A stretch of DNA of 64,000 nt from JAGXLC01 sp041686375 (GCA_041686375.1 JAWLEB010000004.1:62001-126000), one strand, 5' to 3'; positions 43,815-52,435 are shown, counted from the stretch's first letter. The notes: generated by a model not told the origin, from the letters alone. Translations and numbers: made by a program.

Positions 43815-43822
43815 TAAATTTG
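43815..43822 (+). promoter_or_regulatory. -7 promoter box of the kinase-RapZ-nucleotidyltransferase genes
   Basis: TAAATTTG matches TAnnTTTG exactly. Transcription would begin a few bases downstream, which rules against a TTG start at 43820 and favours the TTG at 43844. Confidence 0.5.
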
Positions 43823-43843
43823 CGAAAAAACTACACTAAAAAA

Positions 43844-44878
43844 TTGAGAGATAATATTATTAGAGCGTTAAAAAAACTATACTTTCATTACTTCGGCGAA
43901 AAACCGGATTATATTGATCTATTGCCTTATGGCGGCTCAAACAGGAATTATTATAGAGTTGTCAGTCAGCGGTTTAGCGCTATTGGGGTTTATAATTCTG
44001 ACAAGGAGGAAAATGAGACTTTTCTGTATATGACAAATTTTTTTTTAGCTGAAAATATACCAGTTCCTGTTGTTTATTTGACAAACCTTGATGAGAATGT
44101 TATGCTGCTGAAAGATTTGGGTGATCAGACATTATTTTCGGTTATTACTGGGATGGATGATGTGCATGATAAAGAAGAGCTTTTAAAAAGCATGTTTAAG
44201 AAAGTAGTTAGCGAACTGGCACGTATCCAGGTTGTTGCTGGCAAGAAGTTTGATTTTTCCAAATGTTATGCGGGCAGTGAGTTTGATAAGTCTGCAGTAT
44301 TTTTTGACTTGGAATATTTCAGAAGGGAATTTCTGGATCAGGTAAAGTTGAATTACCCGAAAATTGAACTGAAAAAAGATTTTCAAAAATTGGCTGATTT
44401 TGTGGATAGTGCAGACAAAATTTTTTTTATGTATCGAGATTTTCAGTCAAGAAATATCATGATCTATCAGGATAAGTATTATTTTATTGACTACCAGGGA
44501 GGCAGAAAGGGACCAATGCAGTATGATCTGGCATCGCTATTATTTCAGGCACGGGCAGGGATTCCGGAAAAAGTAAGAGAAGAAATTCTCGAGTATTATG
44601 TTCAGATAATAAGAATGTTTACGCCAACATTGCGGGAGGAATTTTTGTGTCACTATTATACCATTGCTCTTGTCAGGGTACTACAGACTTTGGGAGCTTA
44701 TGGTTTGAGGGGCCTGAAAGAACAGAAAAGTCATTTCATCCGGAGTATTCCTTTTGCTTTGAATAATTTGAACACACTCTCAGAAAAGGTTGATATGCTT
44801 TCCGATCTCCCACACTTGGATAAGGTGATTAATATTTTGAAACATACTAAACTTAATAATTATGGAATCCAGCAATAA
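43844..44878 (+). CDS. APH-fold sugar kinase (AmgK-like)
   Basis: About 344 residues from a TTG at 43844, giving MRDNIIRALKKLYFHYFG, the usual family N-terminus; an earlier TTG at 43820 overlaps the promoter box. The aminoglycoside phosphotransferase fold is visible: the lysine-poor N-lobe with LPYGGSNRNYYRV, the catalytic loop MYRDFQSRNIMI, and YFIDYQGGRKGPMQYDLAS for metal binding. AmgK enzymes phosphorylate N-acetylmuramic acid at C1 in cell-wall recycling and are encoded beside the MurU nucleotidyltransferase. The third gene here is such a nucleotidyltransferase. Sugar specificity is inferred from this pairing. Confidence 0.82.
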   Translation: MRDNIIRALKKLYFHYFGEKPDYIDLLPYGGSNRNYYRVVSQRFSAIGVYNSDKEENETFLYMTNFFLAENIPVPVVYLTNLDENVMLLKDLGDQTLFSVITGMDDVHDKEELLKSMFKKVVSELARIQVVAGKKFDFSKCYAGSEFDKSAVFFDLEYFRREFLDQVKLNYPKIELKKDFQKLADFVDSADKIFFMYRDFQSRNIMIYQDKYYFIDYQGGRKGPMQYDLASLLFQARAGIPEKVREEILEYYVQIIRMFTPTLREEFLCHYYTIALVRVLQTLGAYGLRGLKEQKSHFIRSIPFALNNLNTLSEKVDMLSDLPHLDKVINILKHTKLNNYGIQQ

Positions 44879-45275
44879 ACTTAAGGTGTTTGTGAATAGT
44901 TTCTCGTATAAAAGAGGGATGCCTTATGATCCTGAAGGCAATGGAGGTGGTTTTGTTTTTGATTGCAGAGGGCTGGAAAACCCGGGGAGATATGTAAGAT
45001 ATGCATTTCTAACCGGGAAAGACCAGGAAGTAATTGATTTTATGGAAAAAAATTCAAGGAGCCATGAGTTTCTGAAATATATACTTGCAATTGTTGAGGT
45101 TAATATTTCAAACTATATGACTAGAAACTTTAGTAATTTGATGATTAACTTTGGATGTACAGGCGGACAACATCGTTCAGTTTATTGTGCAGAACAGCTT
45201 GCAGCAGCCCTGAAGGAAAAATATGATGAAAAGATTATTGTGGAATGCAACCATCTGGATTTAACACAATTTTAG
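44862..45275 (+). CDS. Stand-alone RapZ C-terminal domain protein
   Basis: A 137-residue protein matching only the C-terminal domain of RapZ, including INFGCTGGQHRSVYCAEQL and the start VNSFSYKRGMPYDPEGNGGG. The N-terminal P-loop ATPase half of RapZ is absent. In Escherichia coli the C-terminal domain binds glucosamine-6-phosphate and presents the small RNA GlmZ. Here it overlaps the end of the kinase gene by 17 bases and precedes the nucleotidyltransferase by 21, so it is translationally coupled to sugar-activating enzymes. It may sense an amino-sugar phosphate in that pathway. Confidence 0.9.
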   Translation: MESSNKLKVFVNSFSYKRGMPYDPEGNGGGFVFDCRGLENPGRYVRYAFLTGKDQEVIDFMEKNSRSHEFLKYILAIVEVNISNYMTRNFSNLMINFGCTGGQHRSVYCAEQLAAALKEKYDEKIIVECNHLDLTQF

Positions 45276-45296
45276 AAAGAAATAAAAGGTAAGCAG

Positions 45297-46016
45297 ATGA
45301 AGGCAATGATTTTTGCGGCGGGTATCGGAAGCAGGCTTAGACCTGTCACTTATGAGAAGCCAAAAGCAATGGTAAAGGTGGGCGGTAAAACTATGCTGGA
45401 ACATGCACTTGAACATCTGAGTGGATATGGATGTAAAGATATCATTATTAATCTGCATCACTTTCCTGAACAAATCAAAAACTTCGTGGAAGAGAATATC
45501 AATACGGATGTAAATATCATCTTCTCCGAAGAAAAAGATTTGCTGGATACAGGCGGTGGATTGAAAAAGGCTTCATGGTTTTTTGATGATGAACCCTTTC
45601 TTGTTTACAATGTCGATATCCTAAGTAATTTGAATCTTAATGCCCTGATAAATTTTCATAATATCCACTATGGATTAGCCTCTGTTGTGGTTCGTCGCCG
45701 GAATTCTTCAAGATATCTGTTGATTGATAATGATGATAAACTAACAGGATGGGAAGACACCCGGAAAAAGTCTAAAAAAATGATATTGAAGGCAGACAGC
45801 TATGAGCGTTATGCATTCAGTGGAATACATGTCTTAAGTCCTGAGATTATACCTTTATTTCCTCATAAAGATAAGTTTTCAATCATTGATTTTTACCTGG
45901 AAGTTATCAAAAGCCATTCTGTTTATGCCTTTCTCGATGATGATTCATATTGGTTTGATATTGGAGATTTGGAAAAGCTCAAAAAGGCCAATGAATTTAT
46001 GGGTCGGAGAGAATAG
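45297..46016 (+). CDS. Sugar-1-phosphate nucleotidyltransferase (MurU-like)
   Basis: A 239-residue nucleotidyltransferase. The N-terminal signature MIFAAGIGSRLRPVTYEKPK contains the nucleotide-binding GxGxRxxP pattern and the catalytic Lys, EKDLLDTGGGLKKA is the sugar-binding region, and YNVDILSN holds the metal-binding Asp. The short length and the C-terminal YWFDIGDLEKLKKANEF match MurU and small mannose-1-phosphate-type transferases without a left-handed beta-helix. It would form a UDP- or other NDP-sugar from the 1-phosphate made by the kinase two genes upstream. The N-acetylmuramate assignment is inferred. Confidence 0.85.
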   Translation: MKAMIFAAGIGSRLRPVTYEKPKAMVKVGGKTMLEHALEHLSGYGCKDIIINLHHFPEQIKNFVEENINTDVNIIFSEEKDLLDTGGGLKKASWFFDDEPFLVYNVDILSNLNLNALINFHNIHYGLASVVVRRRNSSRYLLIDNDDKLTGWEDTRKKSKKMILKADSYERYAFSGIHVLSPEIIPLFPHKDKFSIIDFYLEVIKSHSVYAFLDDDSYWFDIGDLEKLKKANEFMGRRE

Positions 46017-46134
46017 ATTAATCTGAAGTTAATTTATATTTATAACAAGTATATTTTTTCCAGATATTTCAGCCTTAACCAGCCTGGTATTAAGGCGCAG
46101 TATAAAAAGGAGTCTCCTAAGGCTCGCACTATTG

Positions 46135-46158
46135 GAGAAAGAGGCAGGACGTTGCCTC
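46135..46158 (-). terminator. Terminator hairpin after the YeeE/YedE gene
   Basis: GAGGCA (46141-46146) pairs with TGCCTC (46153-46158); on the minus strand TTTCTCC follows. It lies 10 bases past the stop of the minus-strand transporter gene. Confidence 0.5.
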
Positions 46159-46167
46159 AAAACAGCC

Positions 46168-47181
46168 CTACTTTTTTTTGTAAAAAATTTTTCCTGTGAG
46201 CAGGAAACTGGCAAAAACAAAAGCAGCAAAAACCATGCTGCTGGCTGCAAGCTGCATGCCTCCGGAGATGACATGTCCGCTGGTACAACCTTTTGCCAAT
46301 TTTGCACCAAATAATAGCAAGAAACCTCCTGAAAATGACCAGATTAACCTTCTTATTAGGGAGCTGCCTTTAAATCTGGCCCAGTTTTCATAAACCACCT
46401 GAAATTTAAACTCTTTCCTTAGCAAGGAAATCACAAGTCCTGATATAAATGCTCCCAGTATAAAATTCATATGCCAGTCTCCCTGGCTAATCGATTGTAA
46501 AGTAAAATGATTGTTTTGGGTATTGCCCGTCAATGTATTGCCAAATTTGGAATAAAATGATGAAACGCCTATAACCCTGTCTGTTATGGAAGAAGCGAAT
46601 ACAAAGCACGCTAATATGGCGATTCCCAGACCGGTATAAAACCATTTCATATCTTTCTTCTTTTCAATCTTATTGAGCCAGAAAGAGACTGCCACAAAAA
46701 AGGCACCGATTATAATTACCAGTGCATAAAATAAGACAGAATAGCTGCCAATAGCAGAAAACAGGGAAATCTTACCAAGGTTCGTTTTAAATATTTGATT
46801 AATACCCGGACTGATGATTGTATGGATGAAACCACCTAAAAATCCGCCTAAAATTCCAAATAACGCATCCAGTGAACCTTGACCAAATGATATGGGCAAG
46901 GTTCCGGGACAATATCCAAGGACAGCCATTCCTATACCGAAAATTATCCCTCCAAAGATAACATGTTCAACCATAAACGGTTTGATATGGTAGGATGCAA
47001 GTCCTAAGCCTGTTTCAATGCTTATGAGAATTGCCCCTATACCTATGGCAGTGGCGATTGTTTTTGCTACAGTAAAATCTTCCAGAATTGCCATACCTGA
47101 GATGGTATTGTATTTATTCAGTTTGGCATATTGCAACAGGATACCAAATAAAAAGCCCATTATCAAAATTGTCCAGGTCAT
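46168..47181 (-). CDS. YeeE/YedE-family sulfur transporter
   Basis: A 337-residue inner-membrane protein with about nine helices. Family cysteines are present in VLGYCPGTLP and in AKGCTSGHVISGGM, the two motifs characteristic of YeeE/YedE (TsuA) proteins, where cysteines relay thiosulfate or another reduced sulfur compound across the membrane. The sulfide oxidation cluster lies about 11 kb away. No TusA or rhodanese gene is directly adjacent, though these often accompany the family. It is monocistronic on the minus strand. Confidence 0.87.
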   Translation of the reverse strand: MTWTILIMGFLFGILLQYAKLNKYNTISGMAILEDFTVAKTIATAIGIGAILISIETGLGLASYHIKPFMVEHVIFGGIIFGIGMAVLGYCPGTLPISFGQGSLDALFGILGGFLGGFIHTIISPGINQIFKTNLGKISLFSAIGSYSVLFYALVIIIGAFFVAVSFWLNKIEKKKDMKWFYTGLGIAILACFVFASSITDRVIGVSSFYSKFGNTLTGNTQNNHFTLQSISQGDWHMNFILGAFISGLVISLLRKEFKFQVVYENWARFKGSSLIRRLIWSFSGGFLLLFGAKLAKGCTSGHVISGGMQLAASSMVFAAFVFASFLLTGKIFYKKK

Positions 47182-47346
47182 AGTTTTTGAATTTTAATTA
47201 TTGTTTATTTGTCAAATGCTTCTCCGTCGGAGGAGCTATTGCTACCATAGGGATAGAAGTTACCATCATAAATAATCCTCTTCTTTTATAATAGTAATGA
47301 TTATTTTATCATGTACATTTCATTTTTGAACTTAGAGATAAAACGT

Positions 47347-47374
47347 TATCCCCGTATTTGTCAATACAGGGATA
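47347..47374 (-). terminator. Hairpin downstream of purE
   Basis: TATCCC-GTATT pairs with AATAC-GGGATA, with one mismatch, around a 4-base loop. It is 42 bases past the purE stop on the minus strand; a short T-rich run (CGTTTTAT) follows. Confidence 0.5.
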
Positions 47375-47415
47375 GGCCATTGCTGCTATAACACAAGCAT
47401 TCAGTTTCTTAAAAA

Positions 47416-47928
47416 CTAATTGGTCTTATATTTGAATTTCACCGTTGAAAGTTCCTCGTTTGCTCTGATTATCTTCTGTGCTAGTCCGGCTTTAAAATTA
47501 TCCATTGTGTTCATAACTTTTTCATCGCTGAGCGCCAGGATCTGTGTAGCCAGAATTCCTGCATTTCTTGCAGCGTCAAGACCAACGGTTGCTACGGGAA
47601 TACCCGGAGGCATTTGTAGGATGGATAAAATAGAATCCCACCCGTCTATCGAAATAGATGCCTTGATGGGTACACCAATAACCGGCAACGGAGTAAGTGA
47701 AGCTATGACACCGGGTAGGTGTGCAGCACCGCCGGCGCCTGCTATAATAACCTTAATGCCCCGAGAACGGGCATTTTTGGCAAAATCCATAGCTTTGTCC
47801 GGGGTTCGGTGGGCGGATAAAGCATTCAGTTCAAACGGAATTTTAAATTCATCCAAAATTTTTGCAGCGTTCTCCATCACTGATAAATCAGAGGTGCTGC
47901 CCATTATTATACTTACTTTTGGCTCCAT
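47416..47928 (-). CDS. purE: N5-carboxyaminoimidazole ribonucleotide mutase
   Basis: About 170 residues from the ATG at 47928 (an in-frame ATG at 47976 would add 16 Lys/His-rich residues). The class I PurE landmarks are visible: IIMGSTSDLSVMENA at the N-terminus, ALSAHRTPDKAMDFA with the catalytic His, and AGAGGAAHLPGVIASLT. It interconverts N5-CAIR and CAIR in purine biosynthesis. PurK is not adjacent. The gene is divergent from hpt, a purine-salvage gene, with an 80-base shared promoter region. Confidence 0.95.
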   Translation of the reverse strand: MEPKVSIIMGSTSDLSVMENAAKILDEFKIPFELNALSAHRTPDKAMDFAKNARSRGIKVIIAGAGGAAHLPGVIASLTPLPVIGVPIKASISIDGWDSILSILQMPPGIPVATVGLDAARNAGILATQILALSDEKVMNTMDNFKAGLAQKIIRANEELSTVKFKYKTN

Positions 47929-47983
47929 ACTGTGTTTTTGTTTTTTATGTTTTAAAAATATATCCTTAATTTGCAATTTGGAT

Positions 47984-47991
47984 CAAAATTA
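47984..47991 (-). promoter_or_regulatory. -7 promoter box of purE
   Basis: On the minus strand the sequence reads TAATTTTG, an exact TAnnTTTG match, 55 bases before the purE ATG. Confidence 0.45.
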
Positions 47992-48007
47992 AAATAAAAA
48001 TTGTTAC

Positions 48008-48544
48008 ATGGAAAGAATTAAGTTAAAAGACAAAGAATTTGAGCTTTCGATCCCCGAAAATAAGATTCAATCGGCTATAAAGCAGATAGCAGACCAAATG
48101 CATAAAGATCTGGCAGAAGAAAGTATGCCCTTATTTTTGGGCATTTTGAATGGTGCATTCATGTTTTTGTCTGATCTGTTTAAAGAAATCTCAATAGATT
48201 GTGAGGTTTCTTTTGTTAAATTAGCGTCTTACCAGGGAACAAACTCCACCGGAGATGTGAAGCAACTGATCGGTCTGAATGAAAACCTTAGCGGCAGGAA
48301 TGTGATTATAGTAGAGGATATTGTTGATACAGGCCTTACCATTAACAAACTGATTAAGCAAGTAAAGAGTTATGACCCGAAAACATTAAGGGTTGCTACA
48401 CTGTTATTTAAGCCAGAGGCTTGTCAGGAAAAGGTTAATCTGGATTATGTTGGAATGCGTATACCCAATGAATTTATTGTTGGCTATGGCCTTGACTATG
48501 ATGGATTAGGCAGAAATTTCAAAGATATCTATAAAGCAGTTTAG
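48008..48544 (+). CDS. hpt: Hypoxanthine phosphoribosyltransferase
   Basis: A 178-residue purine-salvage enzyme converting hypoxanthine or guanine and PRPP to IMP or GMP. The PRPP loop VIIVEDIVDTGLTIN is the family hallmark, and the N-terminal LGILNGAFMFLSDL and C-terminal YVGMRIPNEFIVGYGLDYDG are typical. It is the first gene of a plus-strand run with obg and a PAP2 phosphatase; in many Bacteroidota adenylate kinase sits between hpt and obg, but here it is absent. Confidence 0.96.
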   Translation: MERIKLKDKEFELSIPENKIQSAIKQIADQMHKDLAEESMPLFLGILNGAFMFLSDLFKEISIDCEVSFVKLASYQGTNSTGDVKQLIGLNENLSGRNVIIVEDIVDTGLTINKLIKQVKSYDPKTLRVATLLFKPEACQEKVNLDYVGMRIPNEFIVGYGLDYDGLGRNFKDIYKAV

Positions 48545-48567
48545 TAATAAAAATAACGAAGAATAGT

Positions 48568-49557
48568 ATGGCTCAGTCGAATTTTGTGGATTATGTTAAG
48601 ATATATCTTCGTTCCGGTAAAGGAGGAGCCGGTTCTGTCCATTTCCGAAGGGAAAAGTTTGTGCCTAAAGGGGGACCCGACGGGGGTGATGGCGGAAGAG
48701 GCGGCCATATCATACTAAAAGGAAATAAGCAATTATGGACGCTCTTACATTTGAAATATAACAAGCATATTTTTGCAGAAAACGGAGAACAGGGGGGTGG
48801 CTCCAGAAGTACTGGTACAAGCGGGAATGACAGAATTGTAGAAGTACCGTTGGGAACTGTTGCCAAAGAGGCTGAGTCAGGAAAGAAAAAATTTGAAATT
48901 ACAGAAGATGGAGAAGAAAAGATACTCATACCTGGAGGCACAGGAGGTTTAGGAAATGCAAACTTTAAAACATCTACGAATCAAACTCCGCGCTTTGCTC
49001 AACCAGGGGGAGCCGGGAATGAAGGGTGGTACATTCTGGAGTTGAAATTGCTTGCAGATGTTGGACTCGTGGGGTATCCCAATGCAGGTAAGTCTACTTT
49101 TCTATCTGTAATGTCAGCAGCAAAACCCAAAATTGCGGATTATCCTTTCACCACAATGGAACCAAATCTCGGAATGGTGAATTACAGAGATATGAAATCA
49201 TTTGTTATTGCTGATATCCCCGGTATTATAGAAAACGCGCACAAAGGCAAGGGTTTGGGACTCAGGTTTCTCAGACATATTGAAAGAAATGTACTGCTGC
49301 TTTTTATGATTCCTGCTGATAGCCAGAATATACAATCAGAATACAAAACTTTACTGAATGAACTTAAACAATACAATCCTGAGTTGCTGGATAAGAGGCG
49401 AATTCTTGCTATTACAAAATCGGATATGTTAGACAAAGAACTGATGGAGCTAATTGAAAAGGATTTGCCGGGAATACCTCATATTTTCATATCTTCAGTC
49501 ACGCAATACGGTTTGAACAAAATTAAAGATGTCATTTGGGAAGAGCTTCAAAAATAA
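48568..49557 (+). CDS. obg: Obg-family GTPase
   Basis: A 329-residue ribosome-associated GTPase acting in 50S assembly and the stringent response. The glycine-rich Obg fold fills residues 1-160 (GGDGGRGGHIIL, TGGLGNANFKTS), followed by the G domain with GYPNAGKSTFL, the switch region TTMEPNLGMV, DIPGIIENAHKGKGLG and TKSD. It lacks the C-terminal extension found in some relatives. It starts 23 bases after hpt and precedes the PAP2 gene by 9 bases, so it lies in an operon. Confidence 0.96.
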   Translation: MAQSNFVDYVKIYLRSGKGGAGSVHFRREKFVPKGGPDGGDGGRGGHIILKGNKQLWTLLHLKYNKHIFAENGEQGGGSRSTGTSGNDRIVEVPLGTVAKEAESGKKKFEITEDGEEKILIPGGTGGLGNANFKTSTNQTPRFAQPGGAGNEGWYILELKLLADVGLVGYPNAGKSTFLSVMSAAKPKIADYPFTTMEPNLGMVNYRDMKSFVIADIPGIIENAHKGKGLGLRFLRHIERNVLLLFMIPADSQNIQSEYKTLLNELKQYNPELLDKRRILAITKSDMLDKELMELIEKDLPGIPHIFISSVTQYGLNKIKDVIWEELQK

Positions 49558-49566
49558 TCAATTATT

Positions 49567-50145
49567 ATGTTAGACATTATCATTGAACTGGATACGAAAT
49601 TATTTTTGTTTTTGAACGGCCTTAATTCCTCTTTCTGGGATACGGTGATGTGGTGGATAAGTGATAAGGAATTCTGGTATCCTTTCTATGGCATTTTAAT
49701 ATTAGTTATGGCATGGAAATATAAATGGAATGCTGTTGTGACCATATTGTTTATCGCTTTGACTATAACTCTTGCAGATCAGATTTCTGTGAAAGGTTTT
49801 AAGGAAGTTTTTGAAAGGTTTAGGCCTTCTCATAATCCTAGTCTGGAAGGAATGATACATCATGTGAAAGGTTACAAAGGAGGGAAATTCGGTTTTGTTT
49901 CTTCTCATGCTGCAAATACTTTTGCTTTTGCCGCTTTTACATCGCAGTTGTTCAAAAACAGGTATTTTAGCTGGTTTATTTTTTGTTGGGCAGCAATAGT
50001 TTCCTATAGCCGTATTTATCTGGGTGTTCACTATCCCCTGGATATTTTAGGTGGAGCATTGCTCGGTTTTCTACTTGGATGGTTCGTATTCAGACTTTAC
50101 TTATTGACCGGGAATCGTTATCTTAGGCAAACATTCCAGGGATAA
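49567..50145 (+). CDS. PAP2-family membrane phosphatase
   Basis: A 192-residue inner-membrane protein with about six helices. The three PAP2 phosphatase motifs are present: KxxxxxxRP in KEVFERFRPSHN, SSHAANTFAFA with the catalytic His, and SRIYLGVHYPLDILGG with the nucleophilic His. Such enzymes remove phosphate from lipid phosphates, including undecaprenyl diphosphate, outside the membrane. The specific lipid is unknown. It follows obg by 9 bases and closes the run begun by hpt. Confidence 0.92.
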   Translation: MLDIIIELDTKLFLFLNGLNSSFWDTVMWWISDKEFWYPFYGILILVMAWKYKWNAVVTILFIALTITLADQISVKGFKEVFERFRPSHNPSLEGMIHHVKGYKGGKFGFVSSHAANTFAFAAFTSQLFKNRYFSWFIFCWAAIVSYSRIYLGVHYPLDILGGALLGFLLGWFVFRLYLLTGNRYLRQTFQG

Positions 50146-50243
50146 TTTTGTTTTCATTTGAACGAAGTTATTTAGTTGGATGTTGGATATTTTTTAGAAC
50201 AGTGAGAAAACGACAAGTTTAAAATTTTTTAAAAAAACAATGT

Positions 50244-51230
50244 ATGCTCTGTATAAAAAATTCAGATACCAATCCCTATTTTAATCTTGCTGCTGAAGAA
50301 TATGCCTTAAAAAACTTCAGTGATGAGATGTTTATGTTATGGCGAAACAAACCCTCTATTATTGTGGGCATACATCAGAATACGCTTGCTGAAATCAATT
50401 TTGATTATGTAAAACAGAACAATATTGACGTGATAAGAAGATTATCGGGAGGAGGCGCGGTGTTTCATGATCTTGGTAATCTGAATTTTACCTTTATAAA
50501 AAATTTGAACAGAAACATCAGCAAAGTTGATTTCAGCACATTCACAAAACCAATAATTGATGTTTTACGTTCTATGGGACTTGATGCCAACTTTGAAGGA
50601 AGGAACGATATTGTTATTGACGGCAAAAAAATTTCTGGTAATGCTCAACATGTGGGCAGTAACAGGATGATTCATCACGGAACCCTGCTGTTTTCGTCTG
50701 TGATGACTGATCTTTCCAATGCGTTGAAGATCAATCCGCTTAAATTTAAAGATAAAGCTGTGAAATCTGCTAAGAGCAGAGTAACGAATATTGAGGACCA
50801 TCTTCAGGATAAAATGGATGTTCTGGAATTCAGAGACCGTATTATGGACTATATTATTCTGGCGAATAAGGATGCTGAGCTTTATGAATATACAGAAGAA
50901 GACAGGGCAAATATCCATCAGCTTGTTGAAGAAAAATACGGCACGTGGGATTGGAACTTCGGTTCTTCTCCTAAATATAATTTTGAGAAACTGATAAAAA
51001 CCTCCGGTGGAAATATCGAGTTCCATATCAATGTTGATAAAGGAGTTATGAAAGATATTAAAATTTACGGAGATTTTTTTAATACACTGAATACCAAAAA
51101 TGTGGAGGAATTATTGAAAGGAACTCCCCATGAGGAAGGGAAAATAAAAGAAAAACTGGATAGTATATATTTTAACAAATACTTCCACAAGGTCAAGAAG
51201 AAGGAGTTTCTCTCAGGGTTTTTTAGTTAA
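50244..51230 (+). CDS. lplA: Lipoate-protein ligase A
   Basis: A 328-residue ligase that activates lipoate with ATP and attaches it to lipoyl domains of 2-oxoacid dehydrogenases or GcvH. The catalytic domain contains RRLSGGGAVFHDLGNLNF (the RRxxGGGxVxHD pattern) and the lipoate-binding lysine in IDGKKISGNAQ. The C-terminal accessory domain after about residue 240 is present, as in LplA, so the protein is full-length. The gene stands alone, 98 bases after the PAP2 gene. Confidence 0.94.
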   Translation: MLCIKNSDTNPYFNLAAEEYALKNFSDEMFMLWRNKPSIIVGIHQNTLAEINFDYVKQNNIDVIRRLSGGGAVFHDLGNLNFTFIKNLNRNISKVDFSTFTKPIIDVLRSMGLDANFEGRNDIVIDGKKISGNAQHVGSNRMIHHGTLLFSSVMTDLSNALKINPLKFKDKAVKSAKSRVTNIEDHLQDKMDVLEFRDRIMDYIILANKDAELYEYTEEDRANIHQLVEEKYGTWDWNFGSSPKYNFEKLIKTSGGNIEFHINVDKGVMKDIKIYGDFFNTLNTKNVEELLKGTPHEEGKIKEKLDSIYFNKYFHKVKKKEFLSGFFS

Positions 51231-51276
51231 ATATTTCCGGCGAAAAAAGAAAGATTTATACTATCATGTATTGATT

Positions 51277-52077
51277 TTAGGGTAAACTGTTTTGAAAATC
51301 ACTATAGCGTTCCGTAAAATTATCACCCGGCGGAGAGCCAATATTCTTCCATACCTCATCAATAGCTTCAATTCTGTTTCCGGGATTCGGATGCGTGCTG
51401 AGAAATTCCGGTGGGCTTGTACTGTTACTTTCTTTATATAATTTCTCGAAAAATCCAGCCACCCCTTTGGGGTATAAGTCTGTGTCTGCTGAATATTTCA
51501 CCGCATATTCATCAGCTTCGTATTCATGATCGCGGCTAAATTTAAGGTTTCCTAAACCTAATGCCAGATCTGCTGCTATTTCTGCCCACGCTTCCGGATC
51601 TTCCCCAAGAATTAGTCCCAACAGAAACTGAAATCCATAAACTTTCGTCATTTGATTAGTAGAATGGCGGCGATCGGTATGAGCCATTTCATGTGCCATA
51701 ACTCCGCCAAACTGAGCCTCGTTATCAAGGTATTTAATGAGGCCTGTATAAAAATACATATATCCGCCCGGTACGGCAAAGGCATTCAAAACATCATCAT
51801 CCTTAATAATTCTTACTTCCCAAATAAAATCATCAACATGATTCAATTCTTTGGATTGAAGCAGATCATCTCGTATTCTTTCAAGATGTGTATATGCATC
51901 GGAATACTGAGATTCAGAAAGTACATTATATTCACCACTACTCATAATTTCATGGTCAAAATCAGCTCCAAATTGTTTGTCCTGCTGAAGTGTAAAAATA
52001 TTAATTCCATCATTCTCACTACATGAACTGAGTAGAAGTAACAAAATTACTGAAAAACTTACGCTTATTCTGTTCAT
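51277..52077 (-). CDS. M48-family metalloprotease lipoprotein
   Basis: A 266-residue zinc protease with a lipoprotein signal (LLLLLSSCSEND, Cys19). The metal site is HEMAH in GGVMAHEMAHTDRRH, and the third ligand Glu is in EYEADEYAVKY. This short form without TPRs or membrane helices is the LoiP/BepA-like periplasmic branch, likely involved in quality control of outer-membrane proteins. The lipid anchor would place it at the periplasmic membrane face. It stands alone on the minus strand, with a dispersed repeat just upstream. Confidence 0.92.
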   Translation of the reverse strand: MNRISVSFSVILLLLLSSCSENDGINIFTLQQDKQFGADFDHEIMSSGEYNVLSESQYSDAYTHLERIRDDLLQSKELNHVDDFIWEVRIIKDDDVLNAFAVPGGYMYFYTGLIKYLDNEAQFGGVMAHEMAHTDRRHSTNQMTKVYGFQFLLGLILGEDPEAWAEIAADLALGLGNLKFSRDHEYEADEYAVKYSADTDLYPKGVAGFFEKLYKESNSTSPPEFLSTHPNPGNRIEAIDEVWKNIGSPPGDNFTERYSDFQNSLP

Positions 52078-52435
52078 TTGAATATCGTTGTATTATGTTA
52101 TTATTTTGAAAAATAAATCCGCCTTTACCGTGTTTGGCAACAGATGGATCCGCATTCTATTCATCGTTTTTTGTCTACGTTACTGGATGAGGTTTTCATT
52201 TGGATAAAGTTAGATTATTAGTTTCATGCTCTGAGACTTATTGCTACAAAAGTCAACGTAGGTTCATTCTGCATCCCATGGAACCCTCATGCTTTATATA
52301 TAGGTTTTTGTGTATTTTTGTGCCCTTTTGTGTGTTCTGCTTGACTTGATATTGCTTTATATTTCTTCATTTGAAAGATAGTAAAAAGAAAGGAAAAATA
52401 ACCGTCTGGTCCAAAATTCAAAAGAAAATTGACAT
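52078..52435. other. Gene-free stretch holding repeat copy 2
   Basis: About 358 bases between the M48 and SDR genes, both on the minus strand. Its middle third is the dispersed repeat copy; the sides are AT-rich without credible genes. An A-block of the repeat (CGTTTTTTGTCTACGTTA, about 52165-52182) also lies here in inverted orientation. Confidence 0.6.
52197..52313 (-). repeat. Dispersed repeat, copy 2 (inverted copy at 5764-5878)
   Basis: The reverse complement of this stretch aligns along its length with 5764-5878, at about 85 percent in the core by eye. Long shared blocks include GGATAAAGTTAGATTATTAG and ATGCTCTGAGACTTA. A flanking segment with TAACGTAGACAA lies after the core in this copy (on the minus strand) but before the core in copy 1. 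Confidence 0.8.

Noticed and set aside
47420..47992. A 190-codon frame antisense to purE
   Set aside because: purE is unmistakable on the opposite strand; this frame is its shadow.
52144..52221. A 25-codon frame beside repeat copy 2
   Set aside because: Too short, overlaps repeat sequence and has no counterpart at copy 1.
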